64,000 nucleotides of DNA from contig NZ_CP121648.1 of assembly GCF_029714205.1 (NCBI RefSeq), positions 868,001 through 932,000 of the forward strand, read 5' to 3'. The stretch comes from Methylobacterium sp. CB376. GTDB lineage: Bacteria; Pseudomonadota; Alphaproteobacteria; Rhizobiales; Beijerinckiaceae. Positions 44,964-51,062 of this stretch are shown here, one piece after another. The notes beneath the pieces were generated by a model. It worked only from the letters and a program-made list of their open reading frames with translations, was not told the origin of the DNA and searched no databases. The translations under genes and the position numbers were made by a program. Numbering within the stretch: position 1 is the stretch's first letter; every line of letters begins with the position of its first letter.

Positions 44964-45572
44964 TCACGCCGTCGCGCCCAGATGGGGCGGCGGAACGGCC
45001 GGGGTCGCCTGCGCCCTCCCCGACAGGCCGACCCAGCACCACGTCGCCCCGGCGGCGATGAGGTCGCAGGACACGAACAATCCGATCGCCCACAGGCCCG
45101 AATACGGCCATTGCGCGATGAGGGCGGCGCCCAGCAGGACCGAGAGCACGGCGAACAGGATCACCGCGGCTCGGGACGTCTGCACCTCGTGCGCGACGGC
45201 CCAGATCGACCGGGCGATTCCCGAAGCGATCAGGGTCGCCCCAAGAACCAGCGTGAGGGCGAGCGACGCCTCGAGCGGTCGGACGATCGCGTAGAGCCCG
45301 CCGAGGAGGTACAGCAGGCCGGCGAGGACCCGAACGGCGCGGGACCGCCAGATCTCGGCCTCCTTCGGTCTGGCGAGAGCCTCGGCGATCTCGCCGAGGC
45401 CGGCCACCAGCAGGAGAACGCCGAACCAGAGCGTGCTGGCGATCGTGAACGCCACCGTCATGGAGAGGCCGACGAGGCCGAGGACCAGCAGTAGGACCCC
45501 GACCGCGACGAACCACCAACGGTTCCGCCCTGCATCGGCGGACGCATTTCCAAAGGCTGCCGTGCCGCTCAT
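44964..45572 (-). CDS. HdeD family (DUF308) membrane protein
   Basis: Inner-membrane protein of 202 residues with six hydrophobic segments arranged in pairs (WFVAVGVLLLVLGLVGLSMT, LWFGVLLLVAGLGEI, and so on), as in HdeD-type proteins linked to acid resistance in E. coli. GGAGG lies just before ATG 45572. The terminal ~20 residues are Pro-rich and cytoplasmic. The physiological role outside enteric bacteria is not established. Confidence 0.82.
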   Translation of the reverse strand: MSGTAAFGNASADAGRNRWWFVAVGVLLLVLGLVGLSMTVAFTIASTLWFGVLLLVAGLGEIAEALARPKEAEIWRSRAVRVLAGLLYLLGGLYAIVRPLEASLALTLVLGATLIASGIARSIWAVAHEVQTSRAAVILFAVLSVLLGAALIAQWPYSGLWAIGLFVSCDLIAAGATWCWVGLSGRAQATPAVPPPHLGATA

Positions 45573-46367
45573 ACGGCACCTCCATCATGTCGTGTGACGC
45601 CAAATCGGGGGGTGCAGACGTCTGACATGAGCTGCAGTCCCGCGCTTGATCGGCTGGGACAACGTCAGCTTACGGAGGAGCGGGCCGCACGGGGCCGCAG
45701 ACGGGTGCCCTTTCGGCACGGCCGCAACAGAAAAGCGGTGATGCGAGCGGTCCGATGCTGTTCGAGACGTCTGCTACTGGATGGCGAGCTGCCCCTCCGA
45801 CCGAGCCGCTCGAAGGTCTGGAAGTGGCGCATAGCCGAACAGGTCGGACGCGAACTCCTGACCCGAAGCTGTCCCTCGCTACGTATGCCGGAACGTTCAG
45901 TCGCGATAGGTTTTCAGACGGCTCGTCACCCGAGATCACGAAAGCCATTCCGGCCACGTCATAGCGTCAGTGATACCCTGGTCCTGTGAGGCCAGCCAGG
46001 CCAGCACGTTCGCCTATGGCAGTTCGGTAGTGAACTCCTCAACCGCTTACCCCTGCGTTCTGATTCAGGTTGTGGGGCGATCGGGCTATGATGGAGCGCA
46101 TTGACCACACAATCGCCCATCGCACCGCCGCCTTAGAGATCCTGAGAATCGGTGCGACGCTTGATCGATGACCATTTGCTGTCATGTGACAGATTATTTA
46201 TTACTTCGATTCGCTTTTTGCACATTCTTGATTGGACATCGAGGACTGTATGTCGATGTTGTATTTACTGATTATCTGATATAACATGCAATCACGCTGC
46301 GACCTCTCGCGCGACGCGTCGCTAGTTCGGCCGCTGATCCGATCGTCACTCTCCGCAGGAGTCCTCC
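45573..46367. repeat. Repeat relic and AT-rich boundary before the accessory element
   Basis: Bases 45808-45858 match the relics at 33330-33380 and about 13650. A short piece at about 45971-45986 (gataccctggtcctgt) matches the end of the recombinase gene, so this is a deleted copy of the dispersed element. Bases 46180-46290 are AT-rich and may mark the left border and promoter region of the following element. No gene is supported. Confidence 0.5.
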
Positions 46368-46919
46368 TTGCCCTTCTCTGCTGACCACGGCCACCAGCCG
46401 ACGCCCAAGCGCCTCGCCCAATCCGGCCTGATTGCCGCTCGCGGCTATGGCCGCACCACGCGTATCAGCACCCCGCCGCTCGATAACCTGCTCGCCCGCG
46501 GCGGTCTCGACCCGGACGGGATCCGCGCCCGAGCGCTGTGGACGGCCGGCGATCGTCTTCGCAACATGGCCCGCGTCGCGGCAGCCTCCGGCTACGGGAC
46601 TGCCCGCCTCGACGGCATGCCGGGTGCTGCTCCCGGTCCCCGCGCCCCGATCACCGAAGCTGTCGAGCGCAGCAGCCGCGCCCTGCTCGATGCTGCGGCG
46701 CGGATAGATCCCGCCGACTGGCAGGTCGTGCATCTCGTGGTGGTCGAAGAGGCTCGCCTTGAGGAGGTTGGCAGAAACATGGGCTTCGGCCGCAAGAGTG
46801 CGGCACTCTCGGCTGCTAAGGCTTCACTCCGCCGCGGCCTCGCGAGCCTCGTCATTGCATGGAAACTGCTTCCGCCCACCGAGGCACCGTTATCCACGAC
46901 ACCATTCACACCGCGGTGA
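46368..46919 (+). CDS. Hypothetical protein with C-terminal HTH-like helices
   Basis: Protein of 183 residues starting at TTG 46368, with GCAGGAG seven bases upstream. The C-terminal ~70 residues (DWQVVHLVVVEEARLEEVGRNMGFGRKSAALSAAKASLRRGLASL) look like a helix-turn-helix or sigma-like DNA-binding unit. The N-terminal half is Arg/Ala-rich. I do not recognise a named family. It is the first gene of a long plus-strand run of small genes and could be the element's regulator. Confidence 0.55.
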   Translation: MPFSADHGHQPTPKRLAQSGLIAARGYGRTTRISTPPLDNLLARGGLDPDGIRARALWTAGDRLRNMARVAAASGYGTARLDGMPGAAPGPRAPITEAVERSSRALLDAAARIDPADWQVVHLVVVEEARLEEVGRNMGFGRKSAALSAAKASLRRGLASLVIAWKLLPPTEAPLSTTPFTPR

Positions 46920-47103
46920 TTGGTTTGTGTTGCACATAGATTGACATTAGGAACCCTGATCAGGTACGAATACGTATCTTCCCGTGTTGCGCCTGATTGC
47001 GGGCTCGTCCTGATGATGAGCCGCCGCGCAACTCGCTCCGTTTCAGATCGAAGATGGGCCGCCTTACCGAGGCGGTTTTTAGCCGTCCCTGTGGGAGTGC
47101 CCG

Positions 47104-47343
47104 TTGTCCGCGAATGATCACCGATTGGACCTTCTGACCGACCTCGCCGAGATCGGCTGCTTCGTGAGCTGGCCACCCCGCCGAGTGCAACACCGCGCCC
47201 TGTCCGGCGACCTGCTCACCTTCAAGGTTGGTCACCACACCTGCGCCCACCGCAGCACCCCGCGGGAGTGGGCGGCCTGCACCGAGCGCGGCCCTTGCCG
47301 ACCATCACCGGATCCGCAGTGTCGCCTGATGCCCGTGATTTGA
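47104..47343 (+). CDS. Hypothetical protein, 79 residues
   Basis: Short protein from TTG 47104 with GGGAG upstream, containing LDLLTDLAEIGCFVSW and FKVGHHTCAHRSTPREWAAC. The paired His and Cys residues could bind metal, but no family is recognised. It begins the closely packed gene run of the element. About 180 bases before it (46920-47103) hold no gene and may contain a promoter. Confidence 0.45.
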   Translation: MSANDHRLDLLTDLAEIGCFVSWPPRRVQHRALSGDLLTFKVGHHTCAHRSTPREWAACTERGPCRPSPDPQCRLMPVI

Positions 47344-47636
47344 GCCCCGCGGATCGCTTCGGCCCGTGGGACCTCGCCATCTCCTCCGTCGAGCGCATCG
47401 CCCGGCTCCGCGCCCTCCGAGCCATCGCCCACCTGCACGCCGGTCCTCGCGCCGAGGCGCTGTGCAGCCGTCTGCGGGACGCCGAGCACGATCCCGCAGC
47501 CCTTCCCGGGGCAATGGCCGCCCTGGACCACCTCACCGCTGTCGGTCGGCGCCGCATCTTGGCGAGCTTCGCCGCCATCCACCGCCGGAGCCCGGCAGCC
47601 CACTCTTCCAACAGCCTGTCCCCGAACAGCCCATGA
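47319..47636 (+). CDS. Hypothetical protein, about 105 residues
   Basis: Helical, Ala/Arg-rich protein with RFGPWDLAISSVERIARLRAL in two runs and LTAVGRRRILASFAAIHRR near the C-terminus. The start is uncertain: GTG 47319 overlaps the previous gene, and an in-frame GTG at 47268 lies deeper within it. The stop at 47636 overlaps the ATG of the next gene, which supports a coupled operon. The function is unknown. Confidence 0.45.
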   Translation: MSPDARDLSPADRFGPWDLAISSVERIARLRALRAIAHLHAGPRAEALCSRLRDAEHDPAALPGAMAALDHLTAVGRRRILASFAAIHRRSPAAHSSNSLSPNSP

Positions 47637-47872
47637 GCCAGCTTAAAACCCGCCTCTCGCGCCTTGAGGCGCAGCGTGCCGCTCGGCCCGTTCCCTTCGG
47701 GGTCTACGCCTTCGAGGGCCCCCTCAACATCGCCGAGGATGAGGCGGCGGCGTTCCTCCGTTCGTGCGGCCACAACCTCGGCCAGCATGTCATCCTGCGG
47801 CAAGTCGTGGCGGCCGAGAGTGGGGAGCCCGTCGACCTACCTTGGCGGGATCTCACGCCCTTGGTGCGCTGA
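47633..47872 (+). CDS. Small element protein, paralogue A
   Basis: Protein of 79 residues beginning MSQLKTRLSRLEAQRAA. The later segment AAFLRSCGHNLGQHVILRQV and GEPVDLPWRDLTPL matches the next gene in order and spacing. The N-terminal LxxRLEA heptads suggest a short coiled coil. ATG 47633 overlaps the previous stop. No function is recognised. Confidence 0.6.
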   Translation: MSQLKTRLSRLEAQRAARPVPFGVYAFEGPLNIAEDEAAAFLRSCGHNLGQHVILRQVVAAESGEPVDLPWRDLTPLVR

Positions 47873-47882
47873 GGGCTGGCCA

Positions 47883-48143
47883 ATGCCACCGCTGCGCGTC
47901 CGTCTCGCCAAGCTGGAGGCTCTCATCTGCAGCCTCCAGCCGACGATCCGGCTCTTCTTCTGCGATGGTCCGGCCGGAGAAGCGGGCGACGAGAGCAGGG
48001 CCTTCCTGCGCTCCCGCGGCCACGATCCGCAGCCGCACGACATCGTCGTCAGGTTCATCGGCGCGGAGAACGGCAAGCCGAAGGATCTGCCCTGGCGGGA
48101 TCGCACTGCAACCCTGCGCGGGCGGAGCCCAGACGCCGGATAA
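47883..48143 (+). CDS. Small element protein, paralogue B
   Basis: Protein of 86 residues beginning MPPLRVRLAKLEALICS, followed by RAFLRSRGHDPQPHDIVVRF and GKPKDLPWRDRTATL. The FLRSxGH...H and DLPWRD motifs recur from the gene just upstream, so the two arose by tandem duplication and have diverged. Both start with an RLxxLEA helix, also seen at the start of the product of 48648-49070. The function is unknown. Confidence 0.6.
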   Translation: MPPLRVRLAKLEALICSLQPTIRLFFCDGPAGEAGDESRAFLRSRGHDPQPHDIVVRFIGAENGKPKDLPWRDRTATLRGRSPDAG

Positions 48144-48213
48144 GCCGGTCAACATCATGTGCTGTGGCTGTACCCAACCTGATTTTACAGCCACCTCATC
48201 AAGGATCAACCGA

Positions 48214-48648
48214 ATGCCAGGCAAAGGACGCCGCTTCGAACGCGGCCAGAGCGGCAACCCCGCGGGAAAGCCGAAAGGCGCCCGAAGCAGGACGACACTC
48301 GCTCTTGAGGCCCTGCTGCAGGGTGAGGCGGAGTGCATCACCCGCAAAGCCATCGAGTTGGCCATGCAGGGCGACACGGTGGCGCTGAGGCTGTGCCTCG
48401 AACGCCTGATCCCGGTCAGGAAGGACCGGCCGGTGCCGTTCGGGCTGCCGGCAATCGAGAGCCCCGCCGACCTCACCAAGGCGACGGCCGCGCTCCTCGA
48501 CGCGGTGGCGCGTGGCGACCTCACGCCCTCCGAGGCTGCCGAACTCGGCAAGCTGGTGGACGCCCACCTGAAAGCGATCGAAGCGACCGAGTTCGCGGCC
48601 CGCCTTGCCGCCCTCGAACAGTCACAGTCGAAGCACGGAAGGTGCTAG
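48214..48648 (+). CDS. DUF5681 domain protein (phage/transposon-associated)
   Basis: Protein of 144 residues. The N-terminus MPGKGRRFERGQSGNPAGKP is the DUF5681 signature (F..G.SGNP.G.P.G), found in phage and mobile-element proteins near terminase genes. The C-terminal helical region contains LLDAVARGDLTPSEAAELGKL and LKAIEATEFAARLAALEQ. ATG 48214 was chosen; the frame is open further upstream but unlike protein. The stop overlaps the next start. Confidence 0.75.
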   Translation: MPGKGRRFERGQSGNPAGKPKGARSRTTLALEALLQGEAECITRKAIELAMQGDTVALRLCLERLIPVRKDRPVPFGLPAIESPADLTKATAALLDAVARGDLTPSEAAELGKLVDAHLKAIEATEFAARLAALEQSQSKHGRC

Positions 48649-49070
48649 TGCCCAGGTTATTCGACCGCTTGGCTCGCCTTGAGGCCGTTCACGCCGATCA
48701 GACCAGGGACGCCGCCCCGCCCGGGATGCTGGGCACCCTGATCAGCGCCTGCGCCATCGCCCTCGGCGGCTATCCGCTGCCGTCCCATCCGTGGCCGTCG
48801 CGTTTCATGGACTCGCCGAGTGACGGCTTCGCCCGCGCTCTCGGCTTCGCGGACGATGAGGATCTCCGCGAGCAGATCGAGGCTCATCCGAACCTCTGGG
48901 GGAAGCGCTTCGACCTCGCGATCACCGCGATGTTCCGCACTCAGGGCGTCGGCCGGGAGGCGGCGGGCGAGGCAGAGCAGTTCCGGGCGCTGGTGCGCAT
49001 CCTCGGCTCGGTGAGCAAGGACCGAGGCTGGATTGGCGCGAGGAACGCACAGGCCACCGTCGACGATTAG
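48648..49070 (+). CDS. Hypothetical protein, 140 residues
   Basis: Starts at GTG 48648, overlapping the DUF5681 stop. The N-terminus RLFDRLARLEAVHADQTR resembles the leading helix of the two small paralogues upstream. The middle contains GFARALGFADDEDLREQIEA and the C-terminal part FRALVRILGSVSKDRGWIGA. No family is recognised. It belongs to the coupled small-gene run. Confidence 0.55.
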   Translation: MPRLFDRLARLEAVHADQTRDAAPPGMLGTLISACAIALGGYPLPSHPWPSRFMDSPSDGFARALGFADDEDLREQIEAHPNLWGKRFDLAITAMFRTQGVGREAAGEAEQFRALVRILGSVSKDRGWIGARNAQATVDD

Positions 49071-49120
49071 ATGAGGTCTGCCGGTTTCGATCCTGCGGCG
49101 ATCCGGGCGGAGGCGCGGTC

Positions 49121-49435
49121 GTGAGTACCATCGGCCGGTTCCCGGGTGCGCAGGTACCGACGTCGCAGTACCGCTTCATCCGCAGCATCGGCTTCGTCGG
49201 CGACCTGGAGGTGATGCTCGCCCTTGTCGGCACCGATGACACGGCGCCGATCGCCGTGCTCCTGCGCCACGGCACCTTCCTGCACGAAGCCGCCGCGCGT
49301 CCGCTCCAAGTTCCAGCCGCGTCGCGGTGGGCACGCTAGGCGGCCAAGTTCTGCAACTACGCCCCGCCCCCGTCCACGCGCGCCGCGATGATCCTCGACG
49401 CCGTCGGGATCGGCTGGCTGCGGATCAGCCGCTAA
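49121..49435 (+). pseudogene. Small gene interrupted by an in-frame TAG
   Basis: From GTG 49121 the frame encodes 72 residues (STIGRFPGAQVPTSQYRFIR, then DDTAPIAVLLRHGTFLHEAA) and stops at TAG 49337-49339. It then continues in the same frame for a further protein-like stretch, KFCNYAPPPSTRAAMILDAV then GIGWLRISR, up to TAA 49433-49435. Either a nonsense mutation has split one ~104-residue gene, or the second part is not translated. No function is recognised. Confidence 0.45.
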
Positions 49436-49446
49436 CCCAGCACCCA

Positions 49447-49595
49447 GGTGGGGAAAAGATTTCCCCACCCGCCACACGCCACCTGTACAAAGAGTTTGTA
49501 CAAAGCTGCAGCAACAGTGCAGCACGGGCAGGGGAAAAATTCCCCCTCGACGGGGAAAAATTCCCCCTCGACGGTGTAAGAGTTTCCCCTTCACA
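49447..49595. promoter_or_regulatory. Cluster of perfect palindromes and a 21-bp tandem repeat
   Basis: Within 150 bases there are five inverted repeats. (a) 49447-49469: 10-bp arms GGTGGGGAAA/TTTCCCCACC with a 3-base spacer. (b) 49484-49502: TGTACAAA-GAG-TTTGTACA. (c) 49505-49523: GCTGCA/TGCAGC with a 7-base spacer. (d, e) 49531-49551 and 49552-49572: two identical 21-base units, each containing the palindrome GGGGAAAAATTCCCC. A degenerate version follows near 49574-49594. Such density suggests operators, a centromere or a replication origin. Confidence 0.75.
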
Positions 49596-49773
49596 AATTG
49601 AAGCGGATTAGCACTTGCGTAGCGTTGGGCACGTGTATTAGATTGGTCGCGTTGTGGGGGCCGGCACACCAATGCCGGTCCTTCTGGGTCCCGCCGCAGG
49701 TCGGCCCCGCGCGTTGCACCTTGAGGCAATGGCGCTGCACGACAAACTCATCAATGAAAACTTGGAGGCAAGC

Positions 49774-49980
49774 GTGCCTGAGCCCCGCCGGAGGCTGAAT
49801 CCGCTCCACCCTCGCATCGACGAAGGCGTACGACTGTACACGGTCCTCTCGGACCGCGATGCCCGCCGCTTCGACGACTACGCATTCTCTGTCCGCGAGC
49901 GCAGTCGCGCCAAGGTCTTGCGCGAGTTGGCGTTGATCGGCCTCGCCGTGAAGCTGAAAGAGCTGAAGATCTCAAGCTGA
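49774..49980 (+). CDS. Small ribbon-helix-helix-like protein
   Basis: About 68 residues from GTG 49774, chosen because GGAGG lies five bases upstream; an ATG at 49729 would add 15 residues. The segment LYTVLSDRDARRFDDYAFSV, followed by RERSRAKVLRELALIGLAV, fits the beta-strand plus two-helix pattern of Arc/MetJ-type DNA-binding proteins. The palindrome cluster at 49447-49595 lies just upstream, as expected for an autoregulated repressor or a partition-type protein. About 200 bases after it hold no gene. Confidence 0.55.
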   Translation: MPEPRRRLNPLHPRIDEGVRLYTVLSDRDARRFDDYAFSVRERSRAKVLRELALIGLAVKLKELKISS

Positions 49981-50182
49981 CAAGCCGCGCTTCCGCGCAT
50001 CCTATCAACACTCAATCGAGAACGAAGGCCCGGCGCGCCGGCTCCGTCAAACGACGGCAGGATTATCGCGTCGGCACGGAATCACTATGTCTTTTGAAAA
50101 GAGCAAATAAGCCCAGCAGCCATCCCCATCTCCCCAGATGATGGGCTGCCGGGGCTTCGATGATCTAGGAGTGTCTACCGCA

Positions 50183-50311
50183 ATGTCGGAAGATTTCTAC
50201 ACCGCCGACGTGGCAGCGGCAACCCTTGCCGCCAAGTTCGGCGTTAGCCCCGAACTGGCGCTTGTCATTGCCGACCTCGCTTGCCTCGGACCGAGGGAGG
50301 CGCGGCGATGA
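50183..50311 (+). CDS. 42-residue protein coupled to the HYT-motif gene
   Basis: ATG 50183 opens a 42-codon frame (MSEDFYTADVAAATLAAKFG, then VSPELALVIADLACLG, then PREARR). The central helices resemble a small HTH. Its stop overlaps the ATG of the next gene (ATGA), so it is likely translated as a leader or partner of it. It is too short for ordinary gene calling. Confidence 0.5.
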   Translation: MSEDFYTADVAAATLAAKFGVSPELALVIADLACLGPREARR

Positions 50312-50859
50312 GCGTCGTCTACCACTACACCGACACGGCACGGCTGCCGTGGATCCTGAGGTCGGGCGAACTCCGTCCCGGCAACAATCGAATTGGGGGA
50401 TTCCCCGATCCGGATTTCCTCTGGGCAACGACCTCTCCCGTTGGTGAACGCACCGCCGCTGCCTCAATGCAAGCGCTGCGCGCCGGGTTGACCCGCCTCG
50501 TGCGCTTCGTCCTGCCGGCCGAGGGGTTCGACACGTGGCCCGAAATCGTCCGCGCCTACCCCGCCTGGACCCGCGAGCACGTCGCGCGCCTGGAGCACGC
50601 CGCGAAAGGAAAGAGCCGCCCGCAGGACTGGCGGTGCCGGGTTCAGCCGCTGCCGGCCGAGGTATGGCTCGGGATCGGGACCCGCAGCTTCACGGACACC
50701 CGATGGCTGCCGTTCGACTCGAAATGTGTCGCGGAGCAGTTCGGCGAGCGAGCGCTCGGGCTCTGGTTTGGAAGCAAGATCTACATCTCTGAGGAGGTGG
50801 AGCACCCTTCCGGTGCCACTGGCTACAGCGTCACGGTTGGCACCCGGAGGGCAGCATGA
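50308..50859 (+). CDS. HYT-motif protein, possibly ADP-ribosyltransferase-like
   Basis: Protein of 183 residues beginning MSVVYHYTDTARLPWILRSG, then ELRPG and FLWATTSPVGERTAAA. The N-terminal YHYTD...LP.IL.SG.L pattern resembles the opening strand and NAD-site motif of DarT/DUF4433-like and related mono-ADP-ribosyltransferase folds, but the rest does not align well by eye and no conserved catalytic Glu could be assigned with certainty. It overlaps a 42-residue gene upstream and a 68-residue gene downstream. The function is unproven; a toxin or host-modifying role is possible. Confidence 0.5.
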   Translation: MSVVYHYTDTARLPWILRSGELRPGNNRIGGFPDPDFLWATTSPVGERTAAASMQALRAGLTRLVRFVLPAEGFDTWPEIVRAYPAWTREHVARLEHAAKGKSRPQDWRCRVQPLPAEVWLGIGTRSFTDTRWLPFDSKCVAEQFGERALGLWFGSKIYISEEVEHPSGATGYSVTVGTRRAA

Positions 50860-51062
50860 ACTCGCCCTCGCTCCTCGTCGAGACGATCACCACCCGCGAC
50901 TCCGTGCTGGAGCATTCGGATGGGTCGTGGGTGACGCTGCCGCGCCCGCCGCTCGGCCTCGGCTGGGTGATCGCCGACAGCAGCCGTGAGCGCCACACCG
51001 TCTGGCGCCGCATTCGCCTCGCCCGGGTTGGTCACCGGCAGGAGGCGCCCCGTGCGCGCTGA
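50856..51062 (+). CDS. Hypothetical protein, 68 residues
   Basis: ATG 50856 overlaps the stop of the HYT-motif gene (ATGA). The protein contains VETITTRDSVLEHSDGSWVT, LPRPPLGLGWVIADSS and a basic C-terminus WRRIRLARVGHRQEAPRAR. Its stop lies ten bases inside the primase gene. No family is recognised. The position would suit a small accessory of the adjacent genes. Confidence 0.5.
   Translation: MNSPSLLVETITTRDSVLEHSDGSWVTLPRPPLGLGWVIADSSRERHTVWRRIRLARVGHRQEAPRAR

Noticed and set aside
46180..46300. A third copy of the tRNA-Leu att core at the left edge of the left element
   Set aside because: Only a short partial match (gaggact) was seen; not enough to call an attachment site.
49531..49572. 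CRISPR-like repeats
   Set aside because: The two 21-base units are directly adjacent with no spacer, so this is a tandem operator-like repeat and not a CRISPR array.
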